NCBI GenBank assembly: GCA_963782465.1
Contig: CAWAJR010000002.1
Location: 62,001-126,000, forward strand
DNA: 64,000 nucleotides
Source of the DNA: JAODBJ01 sp963782465
GTDB lineage: Bacteria; Actinomycetota; Acidimicrobiia; IMCC26256; PALSA-610
Direction: 5' to 3'
Both the position numbers and the translations under genes were made by a program. The notes below the pieces were generated by a model. The model searched no databases and was not told the origin of the DNA. It saw only the letters and a program-made list of their open reading frames with translations. Each line of letters begins with the position of its first letter. The first letter of the stretch is position 1. Positions 17,168-24,292 of this stretch are shown here, piece by piece.

Positions 17168-17746
17168 TTACTGGCCGATGCGCCCGTCGACCTGTTCGCG
17201 CAACAGGTCGGCATGACCGAGGTGACGGGCGTACTCCCAGATCATCTCGAGCAGGACCTCGCGCAGCGAGATCGGCCCTTCCCCGGACCCGATGCCCTGG
17301 CGTGCCTTGGCGGTGATGTCGAGGTTGGGCGACTCGGCCACGAACCGTTCGGCGAACGCCACTTCTGTTCGCCATGCCTCCCAGGCCTCGGCAACCACCT
17401 CGGGGTCGGCAACCGCACCGTCGAAGTCGCCGTCGCGGTCGGTGTCGGAGCAGTACAGCCGGGGCGCGTCCTGTCCGGCCATCACCTGCCGGAACGAGTG
17501 GCGTTCCATCTCGGCCAGGTGCCGTACCAACCCCAGGAGCGACATGGTCGACGGCGCGACGGAACGCCGCGCCAGACCCTCGGCATCAAGACCCGCGCAC
17601 TTCATCTCGAGGGTGAGTCGCGCGCAGCGCAGGAACTCGATCAACGCGGTGCGTTCGTCGCCCAACGCCGGTCCGTTCTCGCGCGGGTCTTCGTCGAGAT
17701 CGATGAACATGTCGGCGCGTCGGGCGGTGGCCATGGCTTCCATCAT
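17168..17746 (-). CDS. DinB-family (DUF664-like) protein
   Basis: A 192-residue four-helix DinB-type protein, the superfamily of divalent-metal, thiol-dependent transferases such as mycothiol S-transferases. The first metal-binding His is in LVRHLAEMERHSF and the later pair in YARHLGHADLLREQ, giving the typical H...H/HxxxH set. ATG 17746 is the first of three in-frame starts (17746, 17743, 17734), and 17734 cannot be excluded. A single-gene unit, convergent with the aldose epimerase. Substrate unknown. Confidence 0.85.
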   Translation of the reverse strand: MMEAMATARRADMFIDLDEDPRENGPALGDERTALIEFLRCARLTLEMKCAGLDAEGLARRSVAPSTMSLLGLVRHLAEMERHSFRQVMAGQDAPRLYCSDTDRDGDFDGAVADPEVVAEAWEAWRTEVAFAERFVAESPNLDITAKARQGIGSGEGPISLREVLLEMIWEYARHLGHADLLREQVDGRIGQ

Positions 17747-17865
17747 CGCGAAGCGCCCGGCCGCCGAGGGGGGATTATCTCGACGGCACGTCGCCGTTCG
17801 GGCCGGCCGTCGACCCGCGCGGGGCGTGGGCGCGGGTCCCGGCCGGGGATGGGGTGCCCGATCGG

Positions 17866-18324
17866 CTACGGCTGCCACGTCCCGGCCACCTGCCGGGTGG
17901 CGGTATTGAGCCGGTTCCAGACGTTGATGTTGGCGATGGCCAGCACGAGCCCGCCCAGCTGCTTGTCGTCGAAGTGAGCGGCGGCCGCCGACCAGACGGC
18001 GTCGGGCACCGGGTCTTCCCGGTCGGGCAGCCGGGTCACCGCTTCGGTGAGCGCCAGCGCGGCCCGCTCGGCATCGGTGAAGTACGGCGCTTCCCTCCAC
18101 GCCGCCACTGCGAACAGGCGCTCGTCGGTCTCGCCGAGCTTCCGGGCGGCACGCGGGTGGCCGTCGACGCAGACGCTGCACCCGTTGATCTGGCTGGCCC
18201 GCAAACAGACGAGTTCGACCAGGATGGGGTCGAGGCCCGCACCGCCGACCGCGGCGCCCACCGCCTGCAGCGCGTCCATCGCTCCGGGTACGACGAACCC
18301 CGGGTGTTCCATGCGCGGCTTCAT
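17866..18324 (-). CDS. AhpD-like carboxymuconolactone decarboxylase-family protein
   Basis: A 152-residue alkylhydroperoxidase D-like protein with the redox motif CSVCVDGH (CxxC plus His) near residue 48, preceded by LVCLRASQING. It is divergent from an ECF41 sigma factor; ECF41 genes are known to sit beside carboxymuconolactone decarboxylases, oxidoreductases or epimerases, so it is the probable sigma-dependent partner. ATG 18324 follows GAGGAGA. A peroxide or quinone-type reductase role is likely. The physiological substrate is unknown. Confidence 0.9.
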   Translation of the reverse strand: MKPRMEHPGFVVPGAMDALQAVGAAVGGAGLDPILVELVCLRASQINGCSVCVDGHPRAARKLGETDERLFAVAAWREAPYFTDAERAALALTEAVTRLPDREDPVPDAVWSAAAAHFDDKQLGGLVLAIANINVWNRLNTATRQVAGTWQP

Positions 18325-18340
18325 GTGTTCTCCTCTGCTG

Positions 18341-18367
18341 TGTCACAACGCCCGACCACCGGACGTC
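18341..18367 (+). promoter_or_regulatory. ECF41-type promoter
   Basis: TGTCACA (18341-18347), exactly 16 bases, then CGTC (18364-18367), the promoter pattern known for ECF41 sigma factors. It faces the ECF41 gene, which implies autoregulation. An 8-codon reading frame starts at ATG 18374, six bases after the -10, and ends two bases before the sigma ATG; it could be a leader peptide. Confidence 0.75.
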
Positions 18368-18402
18368 ACCCGCATGACGACACCGAGCGGAAGGATGTGA
18401 CC

Positions 18403-19248
18403 ATGGCCGACGAGATGCTGACGGAGCGGTTCGAGGCCGGCCGGCCCCGCCTGCACGCGATCGCAACGCGCATGCTCGGGTCGCGAGCCGAGGCCGACGA
18501 TGCCGTGCAGGAGGCGTGGCTTCGCGCGAGCCGGGCCGGCACCGCCGGTGTCGACAACATCGACGGCTGGCTGACGACGATCACGTCACACGTCTGCCTC
18601 GACGCGCTGCGGTCGCGGACGCGTGCCGCCGCCCGCGCGCTGGCGGCCGACGCCGCTCCCGTCACGGTGCCGAGCCCCGAGGACGACGCAGTGCTGGCCG
18701 ACGCCATCGGGCCGGCGCTGCTCGTCGTGCTCGACGCGCTCACGCCGGCCGAGCGCCTGGCCTTCGTGTTGCACGACCTGTTCGCAGTGCCCTTCGACGA
18801 TGTCGCGGCCATTCTCCAGCGCTCGCCGGCGGCGGCCCGGCAGCTCGCCAGCCGCGCCCGCCGCCGCGTGCAGGGCGCCGACGTCGACGCCGATCCCGAG
18901 CGCGAGCGCCCTGTCGTCGACGCCTTCCTGGCCGCGGCGCGCACCGGCGAGTTCGCCCCCCTCGTCGACCTGCTCGACCCCGACGCGGTGTTCCGCTGCG
19001 ACGACGTCGCCGTGGCCCAGGGCGGCGCGCCCCGCCTGGTCGGAGCGGGCGCCATCGCCGAGGCGTTCAGGGGGCGTGCCCAGGCCGCCAAGTCGGCCGT
19101 GCTCGACGGCGTCCTCGGCGTCGTGGTGGCACCGGGCGGCAAGGTGCTCCTGGTGCTGGAGGTCGCCGTCGACGACGGCCGTATCGTCGAGATCGACGCC
19201 GTGGGCGACCCCGGCCGGCTCGCCGCCCTCGGCCTTCCGGCCGGCTAG
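18403..19248 (+). CDS. ECF41-type RNA polymerase sigma factor with SnoaL-like extension
   Basis: A 281-residue extracytoplasmic-function sigma factor. Region 2 is at residues 5-75 (ADDAVQEAWLRASR), region 4 at about 110-165 (LTPAERLAFVLHDLFAVPFDDVAAIL, then AARQLASRARRR), and the last 100 residues are an NTF2/SnoaL-like domain (VVDAFLAAARTGEFAPLVDLLDPD) as in ECF41/SigJ-type factors. There, APGGKV and VGDPGRL correspond to the regulatory glycine-rich and NPDKL-like motifs. The extension senses or restrains the sigma factor, so no anti-sigma gene is expected and none is adjacent. ATG 18403 follows GGAAGGA. Its own promoter motif lies upstream. Confidence 0.92.
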   Translation: MADEMLTERFEAGRPRLHAIATRMLGSRAEADDAVQEAWLRASRAGTAGVDNIDGWLTTITSHVCLDALRSRTRAAARALAADAAPVTVPSPEDDAVLADAIGPALLVVLDALTPAERLAFVLHDLFAVPFDDVAAILQRSPAAARQLASRARRRVQGADVDADPERERPVVDAFLAAARTGEFAPLVDLLDPDAVFRCDDVAVAQGGAPRLVGAGAIAEAFRGRAQAAKSAVLDGVLGVVVAPGGKVLLVLEVAVDDGRIVEIDAVGDPGRLAALGLPAG

Positions 19249-19439
19249 CCCCGATCGGCCGGGCCGGCGCGCCCGCCTCGGCCGCGGGTGCACTTGCCGC
19301 GGCCGCTGGCTAACGAAACGTCAGGACGCGAACACACTGCGTGCCTGGTCAAGCAGCGCGCACGAATGTCACATACGGGCAAAGCGCCCCTTAGGGCGGG
19401 CCGTGAAGCGTCCGAAGACCTATCTGACCCCGCAGAGTG

Positions 19440-22064
19440 ATGCACACGACCGCCCCCGCCCCCGCGCCGGCCCACGAGCCGGAATCTCCTGTATCGGCAC
19501 CGCGCGCGGTCGGCCCGGTGGGGATCGTGCTCTGCAGCATCGCCCTCGTCCTGGGCGGCGTGATCCTGTGGAACGCAGTGGTCGCCCGCCAGGCCCCGGT
19601 GCAGCCACCATTCCACATTCCGTGGCTGGTTTTCGTCGTGTTGTTCGCGCTGAGTGAGATCTTCGTGGTGCACCTGCACCTCAAGCGCGAAACCCACACC
19701 CTCTCGCTGAACGAGATCCCGGTGGTGCTCGGGCTGTTCTTCATGCACCCGATGCGCCTCCTGCTCGCTCATCTCGTCGGGTCGGGCGCCGCGCTGCTGT
19801 TCCACCGCCGCCAGCGCGGCATCAAGTTGCTGTTCAACCTCACCATGCTCGGGTCGGAGGCCCTCACCGGGTACGCCATCTTCCGGGTCGTGCTCGGCGA
19901 CGCGAACCCGCTGTCGCCACGCGCCTGGCTCGCCGCGGTGTGCGCCACGATCACGATCGACGCGATGGGCGCAGTGCTCGTGACCTTCGCGATCTTCTTG
20001 TACCGGGGCACCTTCGACGGGCGCAACGCCGCGTTCGTCGTGTTCTCCGGTGTGTTGTTCGCGCTCGCGAACGCTTCGCTCGGCCTGCTCGCGGTCGAGG
20101 TGATCTGGCACGACGGCCGGGCCGCGGTGCTGTTCACCGCGATCGCCGCCGCGCTGTTCGTGTCGTACCGCTCGTACGCGGCGCTGCATGATCGGTACCG
20201 GAGTCTCGAACTCCTGCAGCAGTTCACCCGCGTCGTGAGTGGTTCCCTCGCGACCGACGACGTGACGGCCGCGGTGCTGCACGAAGCCCGCGAACTGCTG
20301 CGGGCGGAACGGGCCGACATCATCCTGCAGGGCGAGGACGGCCACGGCGTGCGCTTCACCCTGCGCGGCGACGGGGCGCCGGAACGGCAGCCCTACGACC
20401 CGATCGCCGCCGGCGACGTGCTGTGGGAACGGGTCCTCGCGCACGGTGACGCGCTCCTCGTCGGCCGGAACGCCCGCGACGACATGGAGCTCCGCGAATG
20501 CCTCGACCGTGGCGAAATCCGCGAGGTGATCGCGGCGCCGCTCGTCTCCGACAGCCGGATCGTCGGCGTGTTGCTCGTCGCGGACCGCTTCGTCGAGATC
20601 GACACGTTCAACCAGGACGACCTGCGCCTGTTCCAGACGCTCGCCAACCACGCGAGCGTCTCGTTGCAGAACGGCCGGCTCGTCGACGAATTGCGGTTCG
20701 AGGCGGCCGAACGCGAATTCCAGGCCCTCCACGACTCGCTCACCGGCCTCCCGAACCGGCAGTACTTCTCGGAGCGCCTCGACGCAGCCATCGCCGACGC
20801 GCGGACCACCGGCGATTCGGTGGCGGTGCTGCTGCTCGACCTCGACCGGTTCAAAGAGGTGAACGACACGCTGGGGCACCCGAGCGGCGACCGGCTCTTG
20901 TGCGAAGTGGCGGCCCGACTCGTCGGCGATCTCCGCGACACCGACACGGTCGCCCGGCTCGGCGGCGACGAGTTCGCGCTCCTGCTGCCCGGCGTCGCCG
21001 GCCCCGACGTGGCGCGCCGGAAGGCCGAAGAACTGCTCGCGGGCGTCGCGCAGCCCTACGCGATCGGCGGCTTGACCCTCGAAGTCGACGGCAGCATCGG
21101 CATTGCGATGTACCCGCACCACGGCCACGACGCGGCCACCCTGCTGCAGCGGGCCGACGTCGCGATGTACGCGGCGAAAGAGACGCACACCGACTTCCAG
21201 GTGTACTCACCAGGCCGCGACCACAACAGCGCCGAACGTCTCGCGCTGGCCGCCGAGTTGCGCGAAGCGATCAACAACAAGGCGCTCGAGGTCTTCTACC
21301 AGCCGGTCGTCGACCTGCACACCGGCCACGTGCGCGGGGCCGAAGCGCTGGTGCGGTGGAACCACCCGACGCGCGGCATGTTGCCGCCCGACGAGTTCAT
21401 CCCCGTCGCCGAGCACACCGGCCTCATCCGGCCGCTCACGATGTACGTGCTCATCACCGCGCTGCACCGCCGCGCCGCGTGGGCAGCGGCCGGGCACGAA
21501 CTTTCGATCTCCGTGAACGTGTCGACGCGCGACCTCGTCGACGGCGATCTCCCCCGCAAGGTCTCCGACCTCCTGCTCGTCTCGGGGATGCCGGCTGCCG
21601 CCCTCACCCTCGAAGTGACGGAGAGCCAGCTGATGGCCGACCCGGAACGCTGCTCGCACGTGCTGCGCGAGTTGAGCGACCAGGGCGTGCAGATCGCGAT
21701 CGACGACTTCGGCACCGGCTTCTCCTCGCTCGTGTCGCTGCGCTCGCTGCCCGTCGACATCATCAAGGTCGACAAGTCGTTCGTGTTGCACATGGCGACC
21801 AACGACGACGACGACGCGATCGTGCGCTCCACCGTCGACCTCGGGCGCAGCCTCGGCCTGCGGGTGGTCGCCGAAGGCGTGGAGAACGAAGTGGTCGTGC
21901 AGCGGCTGCGCTCCTACGGCTGCCACGACATGCAGGGCTACTTCCTGAGCCGGCCGCTCCCCGCCGAAGCGTTCGACGCATGGCTCGCCGGCCACGAGGC
22001 GACCCCGCCGAGCGAAGAGCACAACGTCGTCGAGTTCAAGCGCGCCGTGAACGAAGGCCGCTGA
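19440..22064 (+). CDS. Membrane GAF-GGDEF-EAL cyclic-di-GMP protein
   Basis: An 874-residue sensor protein. Residues of about 25-250 carry several hydrophobic helices forming an N-terminal membrane sensor, then a GAF-like domain (about 255-420). The GGDEF domain has an intact GGDEF at residues 508-512, and the product-inhibition site RDTD lies five residues before it. The EAL domain has EALVRW near 635, TESQL, DDFGTGFSSL and AEGVEN, all consistent with an active phosphodiesterase. It may make or degrade c-di-GMP depending on the signal. ATG 19440 is preceded in frame by GTG 19437. It is convergent with the beta-propeller gene. Confidence 0.93.
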   Translation: MHTTAPAPAPAHEPESPVSAPRAVGPVGIVLCSIALVLGGVILWNAVVARQAPVQPPFHIPWLVFVVLFALSEIFVVHLHLKRETHTLSLNEIPVVLGLFFMHPMRLLLAHLVGSGAALLFHRRQRGIKLLFNLTMLGSEALTGYAIFRVVLGDANPLSPRAWLAAVCATITIDAMGAVLVTFAIFLYRGTFDGRNAAFVVFSGVLFALANASLGLLAVEVIWHDGRAAVLFTAIAAALFVSYRSYAALHDRYRSLELLQQFTRVVSGSLATDDVTAAVLHEARELLRAERADIILQGEDGHGVRFTLRGDGAPERQPYDPIAAGDVLWERVLAHGDALLVGRNARDDMELRECLDRGEIREVIAAPLVSDSRIVGVLLVADRFVEIDTFNQDDLRLFQTLANHASVSLQNGRLVDELRFEAAEREFQALHDSLTGLPNRQYFSERLDAAIADARTTGDSVAVLLLDLDRFKEVNDTLGHPSGDRLLCEVAARLVGDLRDTDTVARLGGDEFALLLPGVAGPDVARRKAEELLAGVAQPYAIGGLTLEVDGSIGIAMYPHHGHDAATLLQRADVAMYAAKETHTDFQVYSPGRDHNSAERLALAAELREAINNKALEVFYQPVVDLHTGHVRGAEALVRWNHPTRGMLPPDEFIPVAEHTGLIRPLTMYVLITALHRRAAWAAAGHELSISVNVSTRDLVDGDLPRKVSDLLLVSGMPAAALTLEVTESQLMADPERCSHVLRELSDQGVQIAIDDFGTGFSSLVSLRSLPVDIIKVDKSFVLHMATNDDDDAIVRSTVDLGRSLGLRVVAEGVENEVVVQRLRSYGCHDMQGYFLSRPLPAEAFDAWLAGHEATPPSEEHNVVEFKRAVNEGR

Positions 22065-22069
22065 GCGAA

Positions 22070-22112
22070 CTTTGTCATTCCAACCACGCAGGATGTGGGC
22101 GGATTGACAAAG
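22070..22112. terminator. Hairpin between convergent genes
   Basis: CTTTGTCA (22070-22077) pairs with TGACAAAG (22105-22112), and the stem continues imperfectly inward (CCAACCAC with GTGGGCGG). It lies between the c-di-GMP gene and the beta-propeller gene. Confidence 0.5.
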
Positions 22113-22122
22113 AACGAGTGGG

Positions 22123-23155
22123 TCACCACGAAGGACCGGTCGCGCCGGACCCGCCCGTGTCGGGACCGACGAGGGGGCGCCACTGGCCCGTCGCAACGTC
22201 GAGCACCGAGAGGGTCGGGCGGTAGCCCTCGCCGACCACGGCGACGTTGCGGACGAACACGATCTGCCCGCCGTCGGGAGACCACATAGGGCCGTTGACA
22301 CAGTTCAATGCTGCACACGCAACGAGGTTCCGCAGATCAGTGCCGTCGGCGCGAATCGTGTAGAGCCCTCGCGTCGACGCGAACACGATCCGACCGTTGG
22401 CACGCGACCACGACGGGTCGAACTGTTCGGTGCCGGGCAGGCCGGCGAGCATCCGGACCTTGCCGGTCGCGACGGTGACAATGCCGATACGCACCGGTTC
22501 GTTGAGCGACGTGAACGCGATCTGCTTCCCGTCGCGCGACCACGACACCGCACCCGCGAACACATTCGCGATCACGCGCGGCGCAGCGCGCCCGGCGACG
22601 TCGACCACCTCGATCGGTCCACCGTTGGAACCACCGGCCGGGCTCGCCGCGAATGCGATGCGCCGACCGTCGGGTGACCACGCCGGCACGAAGTCAGTCG
22701 CAACATCGAAGGCGCGCACAAACGCACCGTTCGGTTTGACGATCGTCAGTTGGTCGCGGTCATTCCCGATCGCCAGCAGCGTGTGATCCGGGTTCCACGC
22801 CGGACCGCTGCAACAGCCGGCCGGCGTCACACGCCGGCGGTGCGTGCCTGACGGATCGATCGTCCAGATCGCGTAGTCGTCCACGTACGCGATGGCCTTA
22901 CGCGAGCGACCGGCAAGCGTCATGGATGTCTCCGCGGAGACGCGCACGCGCGGCGCCGGCGAGCCGTGCAAGGCCATGGTCGTGAGCACCGCGAGCGCGA
23001 GCACGAGCGCGCTCGACAACGCGAACTGCGCCGCGCCGGCGACGCCGCCTCCGCCCGACCGCCGCGCCCGACGCGTCGCGCCACAGCGCGTCGGCACCCG
23101 GATCATTCCCGCGCGCAGCCAGGTCACCGAGCGCGCGTCGCACGTCGTCGATCAT
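22123..23155 (-). CDS. Membrane-anchored TolB-like beta-propeller protein, probable frameshift near the N-terminus
   Basis: The body is a WD40/TolB-type propeller with repeats such as WSPDGRRIAFAA, WSRDGKQIAFTS and WSPDGGQIVFVR after one transmembrane helix (FALSSALVLALAVLTTMA). The most plausible start is ATG 23155 (MIDDVRRALGDLAARG), which overlaps the sigma-factor stop as ATGA, but that N-terminal stretch lies in a different frame from the helix. A one-base shift between about 23040 and 23085 would join them to about 344 residues. The arrangement suggests a membrane partner or anti-sigma-like sensor for the SigE-type factor. If the frame is real as sequenced, translation would need a later start. 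Confidence 0.65.
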
Positions 23156-23631
23156 GCGGATTGACCTCCGAGGTCGAGTTCGGTCGGCAGGACGCGCCGC
23201 AGCGTCGCAAGCGCTTTCGCGGTCTGCGACTTCACCGTGCCCGTGGAGCACCCGAGTTGGTGCGCGACGTCGACGACCGCCAGGTCCTCGACGAAGCGCA
23301 AGTAGAGGCAGGCGCGTTGGCGCGGCGGGAGTCGTTGCAGCAGCGCGTCGGTACCGTCGGGTTCGACGGTCGTCACCGCGGGCACCGATTCGACCGGTCG
23401 CCGCCGCCCCAGCCGCACCCCCCATGAGCGGGCGAGGTTGACCACCGCTGTGCTCAGGTACGCGCGCGGGTCACGCACGCCGTCGAGGCCGGGATGGCGG
23501 GCCAACGCTCGGGTGAGCGCCTCCTGCACGAGGTCGGCGCCGTCGACGCCGCGCGGCGCGACAACCCGCGCCAGCGGCAGCAGCCGCGCGTACAGCGCGG
23601 TGAAGTCGACGGTCGGGCCCGGGTCGGTCAC
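23152..23631 (-). CDS. SigE-type ECF sigma factor
   Basis: A 159-residue sigma-70 family factor with region 2 (VDGADLVQEALTRALARHPGL) and region 4 (LPPRQRACLYLRFVEDLAVVDVAHQLGCSTGTVKSQTAKAL). It lacks the C-terminal extension of the ECF41 factor, and its size fits the actinobacterial SigE family. It is translationally coupled (ATGA) to a transmembrane beta-propeller gene that probably controls it. The GTG 23631 start is divergent from the phosphatase gene (76-base spacer). Targets are unknown. Confidence 0.9.
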   Translation of the reverse strand: MTDPGPTVDFTALYARLLPLARVVAPRGVDGADLVQEALTRALARHPGLDGVRDPRAYLSTAVVNLARSWGVRLGRRRPVESVPAVTTVEPDGTDALLQRLPPRQRACLYLRFVEDLAVVDVAHQLGCSTGTVKSQTAKALATLRRVLPTELDLGGQSA

Positions 23632-23695
23632 TCGCCGTACAGACTCGCAACCCCGCCGGCCGGTTGCCCCCGCCCGCCCGAAACCGCCTGTGAGC

Positions 23696-23701
23696 TACGT
23701 T
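23696..23701 (+). promoter_or_regulatory. TACGTT -10 element, leaderless start
   Basis: TACGTT is 6 bases before GTG 23708. It supports that start over GTG 23690 and the later in-frame starts GTG 23711 and ATG 23714. Confidence 0.4.
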
Positions 23702-23707
23702 CCGCCC

Positions 23708-24253
23708 GTGGTGATGCGGCCGCCGGCGTTGCGCCTGGTGCCTCCCGGTTCGATCGTCGGCTTCCTCGGCGAGCTCGCAGTGCCGGCCGACTTCTACTGG
23801 GTCGCCCGTGAACCGGTGCCGCTGGCGGGGATGGCCTACCCCGGCCGGGTCGACTGGGCGACGCTCGCCGCCGAGGGTGTCGGCCACGTCGTGTGCCTCA
23901 CCCACGACGAACCTCGCTACGACCCCGCCCCACTCACCTGCACCGCGATCCGCCTGCAAGACCTGTACAACGGCGGCACGCCCGACGCCCCCGACGCCGA
24001 GCGGGCGCGGGTGGGCGCCGCGGTCGACGCGGTGGTCGCCCACGTCGAGGGCGGCACCGGCGTCGTCGTGCACTGCATGGGCGGCCGCGGCAGGGCCGGG
24101 ACGGTGCTCGGCGCCGCGCTCGTGCGGATGGGCCACACGCCCGATGACGTCGTCGACTACCTCCACCGGGTGCACGTCGGGCGGGGCCGCAAGGACGGCT
24201 GGCCCGAAAGCCCCTGGCAAGCCGCCTACGTCCGCAACCACATGCGTCGATAG
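23708..24253 (+). CDS. Dual-specificity/protein-tyrosine-phosphatase-like protein
   Basis: A 181-residue phosphatase of the cysteine-based PTP superfamily with the P-loop HCMGGRGRAGT (HCx5R) near residue 120 and a WPES segment after it. An upstream Asp (EPRYDPAP) could be the general acid. Several bacterial members are phosphatases of tyrosine, inositol or nucleotides, and the substrate is unknown. GTG 23708 is chosen for the TACGTT upstream. The stop codon lies inside a 49-base perfect palindrome. Confidence 0.82.
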   Translation: MVMRPPALRLVPPGSIVGFLGELAVPADFYWVAREPVPLAGMAYPGRVDWATLAAEGVGHVVCLTHDEPRYDPAPLTCTAIRLQDLYNGGTPDAPDAERARVGAAVDAVVAHVEGGTGVVVHCMGGRGRAGTVLGAALVRMGHTPDDVVDYLHRVHVGRGRKDGWPESPWQAAYVRNHMRR

Positions 24254-24286
24254 CTATCGCAATGCGATAGCTATCGACGCATGTGG
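24238..24286. terminator. 24-bp perfect inverted repeat with a one-base loop
   Basis: 24238-24261 is the exact reverse complement of 24263-24286, with a single A between. Each arm contains the 12-bp self-palindrome CGATAGCTATCG. It sits between convergent stop codons of the phosphatase and the subtilisin. It is very likely a bidirectional terminator, but its length and internal symmetry are unusual. Confidence 0.7.
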
Positions 24287-24292
24287 GACGGG

